NCBI RefSeq assembly: GCF_002735905.1
Contig: NZ_PEBD01000012.1
Location: forward strand, 62,001 to 126,000
Length of the DNA: 64,000 nt
Reading direction: 5' to 3'
From: Williamsia muralis
Lineage (GTDB): Bacteria; Actinomycetota; Actinomycetes; Mycobacteriales; Mycobacteriaceae
In this document: piece by piece, positions 26,905-37,200 of the stretch
Layout: the number at the start of each line of letters is the position of its first letter
How positions within the stretch are numbered: the first letter of the stretch is position 1
Position numbers and translations under genes: made by a program
The notes under the pieces: model-generated
Seen by the model: only the letters and a program-made list of their open reading frames with translations
What the model was told of the DNA's origin: nothing
Database searches by the model: none

Positions 26905-27726
26905 CTATTCGAGGACGCGGTGACCGGCCGAGTACACGTTCATCGATTCTCCGCGGAGAAACCCGACGATCGTCAGGTCGTTGTCGTTGCCCAGATCCAC
27001 CGCCAGTGACGATGGCGCGGACACCGCCGCGAGAATCGGTACTCCGGCCATGACGGCTTTCTGCGCGAGCTCGAAAGACGCGCGGCCGGACACCATCAGC
27101 ACTGTTGCCCGTAAAGGCAACATTCGTTGTGTCACAGCCCATCCGATCACCTTGTCGACGGCATTGTGGCGACCCACGTCTTCGCGAACCGCGAGGAGTT
27201 CGCCGTCGGTGGTGAACAGCGCCGCGCCGTGTACTCCGCCGGTCGCGTCGAACGTCTTCTGCAGCGACCGCAACTGCTCTGGCATGGTGAAGAGCGTGTC
27301 GACGTCCACGGTCGAGGGATCGTCCTCCAACCGGTAGTTGGATGCCAGTCGAACAGCGTCGAGGGATGCCTTTCCGCACACACCGCACGATGACGTGGTG
27401 TAAAAATTCCGGGTCGACCCCGCCGGAAGCGGCCGGTCGCCGCGGAGGCTGACGTCGAGCACGTTGTAGGTGTTCCGGCCTTGGTCATCAACGCCGTCGC
27501 AATATCGGATGGTGCTGATGTCGTCCGCGCCGTCGATGAGTCCCTCGGTCATCAAGAAGCCGTGTGTGAGGTCGATGTCGGACCCAGGTGTGCGCATCGT
27601 GACCGAGAGCGCTTCTCCGCCAACACGAATCTCGAGGGGTTCCTCGACCGCGAGGGAGTCGGCCCGCGAATCGGTGTTGCCCGGCCGGATCCGGCGGACC
27701 CGCGTACGACTGGTGACTCGTCCCAT
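26905..27726 (-). CDS. fdhD: Formate dehydrogenase accessory sulfurtransferase FdhD
   Basis: Starting at ATG 27726 (MGRVTSRTRVRRIRPG) the protein has 273 residues; the open frame extends 60 codons further upstream into the mobA region but without conservation. It carries EEPLEIRVGG, the sulfur-transfer loop SSCGVCGKAS and the conserved REDVGRHNAVDK. FdhD sulfurates the molybdenum cofactor for formate dehydrogenases. No formate dehydrogenase gene lies in the window, so its client is elsewhere. The gene diverges from mobA, which finishes the same cofactor. Confidence 0.93.
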   Translation of the reverse strand: MGRVTSRTRVRRIRPGNTDSRADSLAVEEPLEIRVGGEALSVTMRTPGSDIDLTHGFLMTEGLIDGADDISTIRYCDGVDDQGRNTYNVLDVSLRGDRPLPAGSTRNFYTTSSCGVCGKASLDAVRLASNYRLEDDPSTVDVDTLFTMPEQLRSLQKTFDATGGVHGAALFTTDGELLAVREDVGRHNAVDKVIGWAVTQRMLPLRATVLMVSGRASFELAQKAVMAGVPILAAVSAPSSLAVDLGNDNDLTIVGFLRGESMNVYSAGHRVLE

Positions 27727-27793
27727 GACGACCATCATCACCCTGTGCTCCCGTTTTCGCCCACGCGCCCCCGTGCTCGCGTTAACTGTCTCC

Positions 27794-28423
27794 ATGGAGC
27801 ATGAGCGAGTAGGCGCAGTTGTCCTGGCCGGTGGCGCGTCCAAGCGGATGGGCAGCGACAAAGCGGCATTGGAATGGAACGGCGAATCGATGCTCGGCCG
27901 GATCACCCGGATCGTGGGGGAACGATGCGACCCGGTTCTGGTGCTGGCCCCGGAGGGCTCGCCCGCCTATCAGGGCCTGCGGGCCGGCCATGATGGTGTC
28001 GAAGGCACCGCTGACAGCAGCTCCGCGGACGTCACCTGGGTGACCGGTGAGGCCGAAGGCGCCGGCCCGCTCGGTGGTCTCGCCACCGGCTTGGCCGCAG
28101 CCGCAGAACGTGGCCGCGACATCGTCTTCGTCTGCGCAACCGACATGCCCCTCGTCACCGCTGAGATGGTCGATGAACTGCTGCGCGGGCTCACCGACGC
28201 CGACGATGCCGCCATCGCCGTCGACTCGCAGCGGGCTCACCCACTGGCCGGGGTGTATCGCACCCGTGCGGCGGCCACGCTGGACGAGCTGGTCCAGGGT
28301 GGCGAACGCCGGATGCTGGCCGCAGTGGACGCTCTGCGAACCAACCGGGTGACGCTGAGCGATCCGACTTGGTTGACCAACGTCAACGCCCCCGAAGACC
28401 TGCACCGATTGCGTGTTCCCTGA
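27794..28423 (+). CDS. mobA: Molybdenum cofactor guanylyltransferase
   Basis: From ATG 27794 the 209-residue protein starts with MEHERVGAVVLAGGASKRMG and continues SDKAAL, the GTP-binding loop of MobA. It then has FVCATDMPLV with the metal-binding Asp and HPLAGVYR. MobA joins GMP to Mo-molybdopterin to form the bis-MGD cofactor used by formate and nitrate reductases. Upstream in-frame codons back to 27470 overlap fdhD antisense and are ignored. It is separated from fdhD by 67 bases, enough for two back-to-back promoters. Confidence 0.92.
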   Translation: MEHERVGAVVLAGGASKRMGSDKAALEWNGESMLGRITRIVGERCDPVLVLAPEGSPAYQGLRAGHDGVEGTADSSSADVTWVTGEAEGAGPLGGLATGLAAAAERGRDIVFVCATDMPLVTAEMVDELLRGLTDADDAAIAVDSQRAHPLAGVYRTRAAATLDELVQGGERRMLAAVDALRTNRVTLSDPTWLTNVNAPEDLHRLRVP

Positions 28424-28475
28424 GCAGGAGACCTGCACTTTCGTCTCTTCACCACCGACTGCCTAGAATTGGCCG

Positions 28476-31151
28476 GTGACCGAATCGTCCCAGCACTCCG
28501 ACAGCACTCCCGAAGCCCTGCCCAAGACCTGGGACCCTGGCGTACACGAGGGACGGCTGTACCGGAACTGGGTCGAGGCCGGATACTTCACCGCGGACCC
28601 GTCCAGCGACAAGCCGCCGTTCTCCATCGTCCTGCCGCCGCCGAACGTGACGGGTTCGCTGCACATGGGACACGCCCTCGACCACGTTCTGATGGACGCC
28701 ATGTGCCGCCGTCGGCGGATGCAGGGGTACGAGGTGCTCTGGCTCCCGGGAATGGACCATGCCGGTATCGCGACGCAGACCCTGGTCGAGCGTCAGCTGA
28801 CGGGTCAGGGTATCGACAAGAACGACATCGGGCGTGACGAGTTCATCGATCGCGTGTGGAAGTGGAAGGCAGAATCCGGCGGCGCGATCGGTGCCCAGAT
28901 GCGCAGCCTCGGCGACGGCGTCGACTGGAGTCGTGAACGCTTCACCATGGACGACGGACTGTCCCGCGCCGTGCAGACCGTGTTCAAGAAGATGTTCGAC
29001 GAGGGATTGATCTACCGCGCCGAGCGACTCGTGAACTGGTCGCCGGTGCTGCAGACCGCGATCAGTGACATCGAGGTGAAGTACTCCGACGTCGAAGGCG
29101 AGCTCGTCAGCTTCAGGTACGGCTCCCTCGACGACAACGAACCCCACATCGTCGTTGCGACCACGCGAATGGAGACCATGCTCGGTGACACCGCGATCGC
29201 GGTGCATCCGGACGACGAGCGTTACAAACACCTGGTCGGCACCGAACTGGACCACCCATTTGTCGATCGCCGCATCCCGGTTGTCGCGGACGACTACGTT
29301 GATCCCGAATTCGGAAGTGGCGCAGTCAAGATCACGCCCGCGCATGATCCGAACGACTTCGCACTCGGAGCGCGACACAACCTGCCGATGCCGACGATGA
29401 TGGACGAATCGGGTCGAGTCGCGGGTACCGGAACGCAATTCGACGGCCTCGATCGCGCGGAGGCGCGGGTCAAGGTCCGGGAGGTGCTGGCCGAACAGGG
29501 CCGCATCGTCAAGGAGGTGCGCCCGTATCTGCACAGCGTCGGGCACTCCGAGCGAAGCGGCGAACCGATCGAGCCGCGTCTGAGCATGCAGTGGTGGGTG
29601 CGGGTGGAGTCGCTGGCCAAGGCAGCCGGCGACGCGGTACGCAACGGCGACACCGTGATCCACCCTGCTTCGCTCGAACCGCGCTGGTTCGCATGGGTCG
29701 ATGACATGCACGACTGGTGCATCTCGCGCCAGCTGTGGTGGGGGCATCGGATCCCGGTCTGGTACGGCCCGGACGGCGACATGGTGTGCGTGGGCCCGGG
29801 GGAGTCGGCGCCGGAAGGGTACGTGCAGGACAACGACGTCCTCGACACCTGGTTCTCGTCCGGACTGTGGCCCTTCTCCACCATGGGGTGGCCCGAGGAG
29901 AGCGCCGAGCTGGCCAAGTTCTATCCCACGTCCGTCCTGGTCACCGGGTACGACATCCTGTTCTTCTGGGTCGCCCGGATGATGATGTTCGGTACGTACG
30001 TCGCCGGGGTCATCGGCGAACAGATCGGCGCGGAGGCTCCGGTCCCGTTCCGGAACGTCTTCTTGCACGGTCTCGTTCGTGATGAGCACGGAAGCAAGAT
30101 GTCGAAGTCGAAGGGCAACGGGATCGACCCGCTGGACTGGGTGAGCCAATACGGCGCCGATGCACTGCGGTTCACACTCGCGCGAGGTGCGAACCCCGGC
30201 GGCGACCTGTCCGTCGGCGACGATCTCGCGCAGTCCTCGCGCAATTTTGCCACCAAGTTGTTCAACGCCACCAAGTTCGCGTTGATGAACGGGGCGAAGG
30301 TCGGGGAGCTGCCGCCGCGTGCAGATCTGACCGACGCAGATCGATGGATTCTCGGGCGGCTCGACGAGGTTCATGCCGAGGCGGACGCGGGTTTCGAGGC
30401 CTATGAATTCTCGAAGGCCTGTGAGGCGCTGTACCACTTCGCCTGGGACGAGGTGTGCGACTGGTACCTCGAACTGGCCAAGGTGCAATTCGCTCGCGAA
30501 GACGAAACCGTCTCGGCCACAACGAAGATCGTTCTCGGAACCGTGCTCGATTCTCTGCTGCGAATGTTGCATCCGGTGATGCCGTTCGTCACCGAGGTCC
30601 TGTGGCAGGCCTTGACCGGTGGCGAATCCGTGGTCATCGCTGATTGGCCCACCGCATCAGGTGAAGCGGTCGATCGCGACGCACATCACCGCATCGAGGA
30701 CACCCAGCGACTGATCACCGAGGTCCGCCGGTTCCGTAGCGACCAGGGACTCAAGCCGTCGCAGCGAGTCGCGGCCGAACTGATCGGACTCGAAGCCGCA
30801 GACCTCGTCGCACAGCGCGACTACATCGACTCACTGGCACGACTGAGCACAGTGGAGCCGGGCTTCGCGGCGACCGCGACCATCGAGGTGCGCCTGCGGG
30901 CGACGACGGTCACGGTGCAGATCGACACCTCCGGCACGATCGATGTGGCTGCGGAGAAGCGTCGTCTGGAGAAGGAGTTGGTCGCTGCGGAGAAGGAGCT
31001 GGCCACCACCACTGGGAAGCTGGCCAACGAGCAGTTCATGGCCAAGGCGCCCGACCATGTGAAGGCGAAGATCCAGACCCGGGCGCAGGTGGCCGAAGAA
31101 GAGATCGTCCGCATCAAGGCCAAACTGACCGAACTGGATTCGCGGTCGTGA
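28476..31151 (+). CDS. valS: Valyl-tRNA synthetase
   Basis: The 891-residue class I synthetase starts at GTG 28476. It has [17 protein letters not shown], with the HIGH-like H63-M-G-H66, and the KMSKS loop at 541-545. The editing (CP1) domain lies between them. A C-terminal coiled coil is clear (residues about 820-890, [20 protein letters not shown]). It charges tRNA-Val and edits threonine mischarging. No T-box leader is seen in the 52-base gap to mobA. It overlaps folC by 4 bases. Confidence 0.97.
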   Translation: MTESSQHSDSTPEALPKTWDPGVHEGRLYRNWVEAGYFTADPSSDKPPFSIVLPPPNVTGSLHMGHALDHVLMDAMCRRRRMQGYEVLWLPGMDHAGIATQTLVERQLTGQGIDKNDIGRDEFIDRVWKWKAESGGAIGAQMRSLGDGVDWSRERFTMDDGLSRAVQTVFKKMFDEGLIYRAERLVNWSPVLQTAISDIEVKYSDVEGELVSFRYGSLDDNEPHIVVATTRMETMLGDTAIAVHPDDERYKHLVGTELDHPFVDRRIPVVADDYVDPEFGSGAVKITPAHDPNDFALGARHNLPMPTMMDESGRVAGTGTQFDGLDRAEARVKVREVLAEQGRIVKEVRPYLHSVGHSERSGEPIEPRLSMQWWVRVESLAKAAGDAVRNGDTVIHPASLEPRWFAWVDDMHDWCISRQLWWGHRIPVWYGPDGDMVCVGPGESAPEGYVQDNDVLDTWFSSGLWPFSTMGWPEESAELAKFYPTSVLVTGYDILFFWVARMMMFGTYVAGVIGEQIGAEAPVPFRNVFLHGLVRDEHGSKMSKSKGNGIDPLDWVSQYGADALRFTLARGANPGGDLSVGDDLAQSSRNFATKLFNATKFALMNGAKVGELPPRADLTDADRWILGRLDEVHAEADAGFEAYEFSKACEALYHFAWDEVCDWYLELAKVQFAREDETVSATTKIVLGTVLDSLLRMLHPVMPFVTEVLWQALTGGESVVIADWPTASGEAVDRDAHHRIEDTQRLITEVRRFRSDQGLKPSQRVAAELIGLEAADLVAQRDYIDSLARLSTVEPGFAATATIEVRLRATTVTVQIDTSGTIDVAAEKRRLEKELVAAEKELATTTGKLANEQFMAKAPDHVKAKIQTRAQVAEEEIVRIKAKLTELDSRS

Positions 31152-32560
31152 CGGGCCCCCAGGTACCGACCGCGGAGGACCTCGCCGAGCTCGGTGAGGT
31201 GGAGGCGCAGCTCGACACCCGCTGGCCCGAGACGAAGATCGAACCGAGCTTGGCCAGGATCTCAGCTCTGATGGATCTGCTGGGGTCGCCGCAACACGGC
31301 TATCCAGCGATCCACGTGGCCGGCACGAACGGGAAGACCTCGGTCACGAGGATGATCGACGCGCTGCTCACCGCTCTCCATCGGCGTACGGGCCGCATCA
31401 CCAGTCCGCATCTGCAGTTGGCCACCGAACGCATCTCGATCGATGGGGAGCCGATCTCGCCGCGTGTCTACGTGGACACCTACCGAGAACTCGAGCCCTA
31501 CATCGACATGATCGACGATCGGTCACTCGCGGCCGACGGCCCACGGATGAGCAAGTTCGAGGTCCTCACCGCGATGGCCTACACGGCCTTCGCCGAGGCG
31601 CCGGTGGATGTCGCGGTGGTCGAGACAGGCATGGGCGGCAGGTGGGATGCCACCAACGTGATCAACGCTTCGGTAGCCGTGATCACCCCGATCGCGATGG
31701 ACCACAGCGACTATCTGGGTGACACCCTCACGGCCATCGCGGGGGAGAAGGCCGGGATCATCAAGAAGGCCCCGGATGCACTGGTGCCGACCGACCCGGT
31801 GACCGTGCTCGCCGTCCAGCAGCCGGAGGTGGCCGACGTGCTCCTGCGCGCCGCGGTCGAGGCCGACAACTTCGTGGCCCGTGAGGGCTCGGAGTTCGCA
31901 GTGCTCGAACGCCGGACCGCGGTGGGCGGACAGATGCTCACGCTTCAGGGCCTCGGCGGCGAATACTCCGAACTGTTCCTGCCTCTGCACGGAGCCCACC
32001 AGGCGTCGAATGCGGCGCTCGCACTCGCGGCGGTCGAGGCCTTTTTCGGCGCCGGTGCGGACCGGCAACTCGACATCGAGGCGGTGCGCGCCGGCTTTGC
32101 CGCAGTCACCAGTCCGGGACGGTTGGAGCGGGTGCGTTCGGCGCCGACTGTCTTCCTCGACGCGGCGCACAACCCACACGGTGCCGCTGCGCTGGCGGCC
32201 GCTCTGAACGAGGAATTCGACTTCCGGCGGCTGATCGGCGTCATCAGTGTGATGGCGGACAAGGACGTCGCAGGATTACTCGCCGCGTTCGAGCCGGTGT
32301 TCGACGCCATCGTGCTCACCCACAACGGATCCCCGCGGGCGATGGACCCGGAGCAACTGGCCGACGTGGCAATCACGATCTTCGGCGAGGATCGGGTTCA
32401 GGTTCGCGGCTTCCTGCCCGATGCGGTCGAAACCGCCATCGAATTGGCCGAGGAGAACCTCGACGAGGCCGAGGGCATGTCGGGAACCGGCGTGGTGATC
32501 ACCGGCTCGGTGGTGACGGCGGGCGCTGCTCGCACCCTCTTCGGCAAGGACCCGGCATGA
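31148..32560 (+). CDS. folC: Folylpolyglutamate synthase / dihydrofolate synthase
   Basis: The GTG start overlaps the valS stop (GTGA), so the two are co-translated. The 470-residue Mur-ligase family enzyme has the ATP loop [11 protein letters not shown], the [12 protein letters not shown] block and [12 protein letters not shown] in the C-terminal domain. It adds glutamate to folates and may also make dihydrofolate from dihydropteroate. The order valS-folC-DUF4233-ndk equals Rv2448c-Rv2445c. Confidence 0.95.
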   Translation: MTGPQVPTAEDLAELGEVEAQLDTRWPETKIEPSLARISALMDLLGSPQHGYPAIHVAGTNGKTSVTRMIDALLTALHRRTGRITSPHLQLATERISIDGEPISPRVYVDTYRELEPYIDMIDDRSLAADGPRMSKFEVLTAMAYTAFAEAPVDVAVVETGMGGRWDATNVINASVAVITPIAMDHSDYLGDTLTAIAGEKAGIIKKAPDALVPTDPVTVLAVQQPEVADVLLRAAVEADNFVAREGSEFAVLERRTAVGGQMLTLQGLGGEYSELFLPLHGAHQASNAALALAAVEAFFGAGADRQLDIEAVRAGFAAVTSPGRLERVRSAPTVFLDAAHNPHGAAALAAALNEEFDFRRLIGVISVMADKDVAGLLAAFEPVFDAIVLTHNGSPRAMDPEQLADVAITIFGEDRVQVRGFLPDAVETAIELAEENLDEAEGMSGTGVVITGSVVTAGAARTLFGKDPA

Positions 32561-32973
32561 GCCCTCAAAACCCTGACCCATCAGCGCGATTCACGCCGCC
32601 GACGGTCGATCCGTGGCGTGGTCTACGGGGTGTGATGGCCGGAACGCTCATCCTGGAAGCAATAGTGGTGATGCTGGCGTTTCCGATCGTCGTCCGGGTC
32701 GGCGGCGGACTGACTGCGTGGTCGGCTGTATATCTCGGTGTGCTGACGCTCGCTCTCATCCTCGGTTCGGGGCTGCAGGGCAGAAGCTGGGCGCTCCCGT
32801 ATGACCTTGCGCTGCAAGTGATCACCGTGGCCGGGTGGATAGTCCACTGGTCGATCGGGGCCGTCGGTGTGGTGTTCCTGCTGGTGTGGTTGTACATCGC
32901 CTACATCAAGCGGGACGTTCGTCTTCGAATGGAACGCGGCTTGCTGAACGGGCAAGAGCCGATCACCGACTGA
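32557..32973 (+). CDS. Four-helix membrane protein, DUF4233 (Rv2446c-like)
   Basis: ATG 32557 overlaps the folC stop by 4 bases. The 138-residue protein has a short polar start and then four hydrophobic helices (about 28-47, 54-71, 83-98 and 100-118), ending in a charged cytoplasmic tail (KRDVRLRMERG). This fits the DUF4233 family found between folC and ndk in mycobacteria. No function is known. Tight coupling to folC suggests shared expression rather than a proven shared pathway. Confidence 0.85.
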   Translation: MSPQNPDPSARFTPPTVDPWRGLRGVMAGTLILEAIVVMLAFPIVVRVGGGLTAWSAVYLGVLTLALILGSGLQGRSWALPYDLALQVITVAGWIVHWSIGAVGVVFLLVWLYIAYIKRDVRLRMERGLLNGQEPITD

Positions 32974-32993
32974 CGCAAGGTCAAATCGTGTTG

Positions 32994-33021
32994 TCCGGTA
33001 ACGAGTTTTGTCGTTGCCGGA
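32994..33021 (+). terminator. Probable terminator after the valS-folC-DUF4233 operon
   Basis: TCCGGTAACGA (32994-33004) pairs with TCGTTGCCGGA (33011-33021), with one G-U and loop GTTTTG. It lies 21 bases after the stop, ahead of the next gene's own leader. No T-tract follows. Confidence 0.55.
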
Positions 33022-33113
33022 ACGTGACCTGAAAACTCGCATTTCGGGTTCCGTGGAGCCATCGACGCTGACAAGATCGCAGACACACGTAACCGTCGAA
33101 AGGCCCAGCTTTT

Positions 33114-33500
33114 ATGTCTCGTCTCGCATCCGTTCCTGCCGTACTCGCAGCCGGCGCCGCCTGCATCGTCGCGGGGACTGCACTCGGTGCGGGCTCGGCA
33201 TCGGCTGTCGCGGGCCCACCCATGCCGGTGGGTGGCAGTCAGTTCAGTTACACCGCGACCCATGCTCTGACTCAGCGGGCCGCGGACATGGACCTGCCGG
33301 AGTTCGTGGCATCGCTCCCGGTGCCCACCGAGTACAAGCCGGCGAACCTGGCACTGGCCGCGCGTTTCGACGTCGCCGTCCAAGAGGCGCTTGCGTCGCC
33401 GGGCGGCTGCATCCAGGTGGTCATCGATCCGGCGCCCACCACGGGTGGCGTGTTCAGCTACGGGTTCTTCGGAGTCGACGGCGCGTACTGCCAGCCGTAG
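33114..33500 (+). CDS. Small secreted protein of unknown function
   Basis: The 128-residue protein begins with a clear Sec signal peptide (LAAGAACIVAGTALGAGSASA, predicted cut near residue 31). The mature part is about 97 residues, with a Gln/Ser/Tyr-rich start and two cysteines (GGCIQVV and the near-terminal YCQP) that could form one disulphide. There is no lipobox. GAAAGG lies upstream of ATG 33114. It is not a family I recognise and sits alone between the folC operon and ndk. Confidence 0.75.
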   Translation: MSRLASVPAVLAAGAACIVAGTALGAGSASAVAGPPMPVGGSQFSYTATHALTQRAADMDLPEFVASLPVPTEYKPANLALAARFDVAVQEALASPGGCIQVVIDPAPTTGGVFSYGFFGVDGAYCQP

Positions 33501-33535
33501 GGCGGTGCCCTCGACCGGCGGGCTAGGCTGACCGG

Positions 33536-33949
33536 GTGACTGAACGGACTCTGGTACTCATCAAGCCCGACGGTGTGAAGCGCGGCCTGGTCGGCGACAT
33601 CATCGGCCGCATCGAGCGCAAGGGCTTGACCCTGGTGGCTCTGGAACTCAAGACCGTCAGCGACGACGTCGCTGCGGGACACTACGCGGAGCACGAGGGC
33701 AAGCCTTTCTATCCCTCACTGCTCGAATTCATCACGTCGGGCCCCCTGGTCGCGGCAGTGCTCGAGGGCCCGCGCGCCGTGGCCGCATTCCGGCAGATCG
33801 CCGGCGGAACCGATCCGGTGGAAAAGGCGGTACCCGGGACGATCCGCGGGGACTATGCGCTGAGTACCCAGTTCAATCTTGTCCACGGCTCGGACTCGCC
33901 CGATTCGGCCGAGCGCGAAATCGGTCTCTGGTTCCCTGACCTCGGCTGA
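33536..33949 (+). CDS. ndk: Nucleoside diphosphate kinase
   Basis: The 137-residue protein starts at GTG 33536 with [17 protein letters not shown]. The phosphohistidine is H117 in NLVHGSDS, and the end is complete. It transfers the gamma phosphate from ATP to other nucleoside diphosphates. Length and active-site position equal the M. tuberculosis enzyme. It precedes rne as in Rv2445c-Rv2444c. Confidence 0.97.
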   Translation: MTERTLVLIKPDGVKRGLVGDIIGRIERKGLTLVALELKTVSDDVAAGHYAEHEGKPFYPSLLEFITSGPLVAAVLEGPRAVAAFRQIAGGTDPVEKAVPGTIRGDYALSTQFNLVHGSDSPDSAEREIGLWFPDLG

Positions 33950-34292
33950 TCGGACTTGCTGTCGGCCTGTGTGCCGGCGATGTCGGAGGTCTGGACCGCC
34001 GGACCACAGTTGTGTGGGATACTGACAGAGGTTGTCGAGCCCTCGCGGGCGTCGACTGCCAGATGATCAGCTCGGGTGCTCGGTCCCCACTCATGTGGCT
34101 CTCACATGGCGTGGTGTGGACATCGTGGCGCTCGACATCAGTCAGTCATCACGCCAGGCATCGCCGGTGAACGCGGGGTCATCCCCGCCGACATAGGGCG
34201 AAGCGAGACCTACAATCCCGGCGCAGTCCGGGTAAATAGCACAGCCCTCGCGTGGCCGCGTTTATCCGCGCCCGGGGGCTTGAGGAGAATAC
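33950..34292 (+). other. 343-base intergenic leader region of rne
   Basis: No ORF with a ribosome site was found here. It holds an extended -10-like TGGGATACT around 34014-34022 without a good -35. A short dyad CATGTG-GCTCT-CACATG lies at 34092-34108. The strong TTGAGGAG ribosome site of rne is at 34280-34287. A structured 5' leader for RNase E autoregulation is plausible but unproven. Confidence 0.4.
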
Positions 34293-37200
34293 GTGGCCGA
34301 CACGCAGTCGCCGGACGAACTGAACAGCACAGGTTCGGCGCAAGAATTCCCGCACAAACTACGAGTGCATGCGCTGGCCAGGATTCTTGGCCTCAGCAGC
34401 CGCGAGGTGCTCGCGCACCTCGCCGAGCTGGGCATCGCGGCTCGCAGTCCGCAGTCGAGCATTGTGCGCAGCACTGCCATCGCGGTACGCGACCGAATCA
34501 ATCCGCCCGCCGACGAGTCGGTGGAGGGCGACGATGCCATCACCGCCGGCGCTGACTCCCCGCTGGCCGACCCCCAGCCGGTCGAGGCCGAGCAGTCGGC
34601 GGAAGTATCGGCTGCGCGTGTCGCCGAGCCGGAATCAGAGAATGTCGCCCCGCCCGTGGATTCCGAGGTCGCTGCGGCGGCAACTGCACCCAGTGAGGAC
34701 GCGCCGGCCGAGGCCGAGCCCGCTGACAAGGCGCCGGAGTCGGTGCCACGCGAGAGGTCGATTCCCAGTCTCTTCTCCGCGGTGGAAGAGGAGCAGCCTC
34801 GGCACACGCCGACAACCTCGGCCGGGGCCGGGGCAGGATCGCCGCTCTTCCTGTCGGCAGAACAATCAGCTCCCATCCCGCAGAGCACCAAGGACTCGGT
34901 CGACGCGGACGCCGACACCGATACCGACGATTCGGACGACGAGAGCGAGTCGGGGTCGCGGAAACGGCGTCGCGGTCGTCGTGGTCGCGGTCGTGGACGC
35001 GGTGACCAGGCCGGCGGCGACTTCGGCGACGACGATTCGGACACGGATGCCACCGATTCGGCCGGAGAGCCGGCTCGGGAGACCCAGGACGGCGCCTCGG
35101 CAGACTCTGACGACGCCCCCGACACCGACGACGAAGCCGCCAAACCCGAGACGAGATCGGGGAACAGGCGAAAGCGGAGTAGGCCGAAGAAAGCCCGGCC
35201 CGACTCCGACGGCGACAACGAGCAGGGCCCAGACGGCTCGCCGTCCGATGCCCCCGCCGACGAGACGGCCGGTGGCGATGACGACGACTCCGACCAGTCG
35301 GCTGAATCGGACTCCTCGGACTCCGATGATCAGGACGACTCGGGCGACGGCACCTCGGCAAATCGCAGGCGTCGTCGCAGGCGTCGTCGCAAAGGCGGAG
35401 AGGGCGACGAACCGCTGCCTGCCGACGACCCGCCCAACACGGTGGTGCACGAACGCGAGCCACGGAACAAGTCGCGCGGTCGCGATGAGGTGCAGGGCAT
35501 CTCCGGGTCCACCCGTCTCGAGGCCAAGCGCCAGCGACGCCGTGATGGCCGCGACGCGGGACGGCGTCGTCCACCCATCCTGAGTGAGTCGGAATTCCTG
35601 GCCCGCCGCGAAGCGGTCGACCGGGTGATGGTTGTGCGCGAACGCTCGGGGGTGGCCGCAACGGTCACTCATGGGGACACACACTCCGACGGCAACGCCG
35701 AATCTTCGAACCAGCAGACTCGCGATTACACACAGGTCGCGGTGCTGGAAGACGGCGTACTGGTCGAGCACTTCGTGACCACGTCCAACTCCTCGTCGAT
35801 GGTGGGCAACATCTACCTGGGTCGGGTGCAGAACGTCCTGCCCGGCATGGAAGCTGCCTTCGTCGACATCGGACGGGGACGCAACGGCGTCCTCTACGCC
35901 GGTGAGGTGAATTGGGACGCAGCCGGTCTCGATGGCGGATCACGCAAGATCGAACAGGCCCTGCGTCCCGGTGACCAGGTCTTGGTCCAGGTCAGCAAGG
36001 ACCCGGTCGGGCACAAGGGTGCCCGTCTGACCACACAGATCTCCTTGGCCGGCCGGTACCTGGTGTACGTGCCGGGCGGCGGTTCCACCGGGATCAGCCG
36101 CAAGCTCCCCGACACCGAGCGCAAACGCCTCAAGCAGATCCTCGGCAAGATCGTTCCTGACGACGCGGGTGTGATCATCCGCACCGCATCCGAAGGTGTC
36201 TCGGCCGAAGAGCTGACGGCCGACATCGAACGTCTGCAACAGCAGTGGGAAACCATCAACACGGCCACGTCGGCGGCCGGTAGCTCGAAATCCGGTGCGC
36301 CGCAGACGTTGTACGAAGAGCCGGACCTTCTCGTGAAGGTTGTCCGTGACCTCTTCAACGAAGACTTCAAGAAGCTCATCGTCGAGGGCAACGGTGCCTG
36401 GAACCAGGTGGAGAACTACGTCCGAGGCGTCGCACCCGACCTGCTCGACCGCACTGAGCGCTTCGAGAAGGCCCACGCCGATGCGCCGGACGTCTTCGAC
36501 GTTCATCGGATCGACGAGCAGTTGGCAAAGGCATTGGACCGCAAGGTGTGGTTGCCCTCCGGTGGAACGCTGATCATCGAGCACACCGAGGCGATGACCG
36601 TCGTCGACGTGAACACCGGCAAGTTCACCGGCTCGGGCGGAAACCTCGAAGAGACGGTGACCCGCAACAACCTCGAGGCTGCCGAAGAGATCGTCCGGCA
36701 GATGAGGTTGCGCGACATCGGCGGCATGATCGTCGTCGACTTCATCGACATGGTCCTCGAGTCGAATCGTGACCTTGTCTTGCGCAGGCTCACCGAGGCA
36801 CTGGGCCGCGATCGCACGCGCCATCAGGTGTCCGAGGTGACGTCGCTCGGCTTGGTGCAGATGACGCGAAAGCGCCTCGGAACCGGTTTGCTCGAAGCAT
36901 TTTCGACCACCTGCACCTGCTGTAACGGGCGCGGCATCGTCGTGCACGCCAACCCGGTCGAGATCTCGTCCGGCGATGATCAGGCAGGCCGCGGCGACAA
37001 CACCAAGAGGGCGCGGCGCAACCGTCGCAGTGGCAAAGCGGATCAGCCCGCAGCTGTCGAGAGCAAACCGGCTGCCCACAGTCCCGCCGAGCACCCGATG
37101 TTCCGGGCGATGGCCAGCCACACCCCCGATTCCGAAACACCCGAAACCGAGACCGATTTCGAGGTCACGGAGACAGGCTCGGAGGAGTCCGTCGACGATG

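Noticed and set aside
28424-28475. T-box leader for valS
   Set aside because: Only 52 bases separate mobA and valS, too short for a T-box, and no specifier structure is present.
28449-30572. A 707-codon minus-strand frame opposite valS
   Set aside because: It is a shadow of valS; amino-acid composition reflects antisense of GC-rich codons only.
34900-35620. Repeat-like acidic and Arg-rich stretch inside rne as a separate repeat array
   Set aside because: It is in frame within RNase E and typical of the disordered arms of actinobacterial RNase E; units are not regular.
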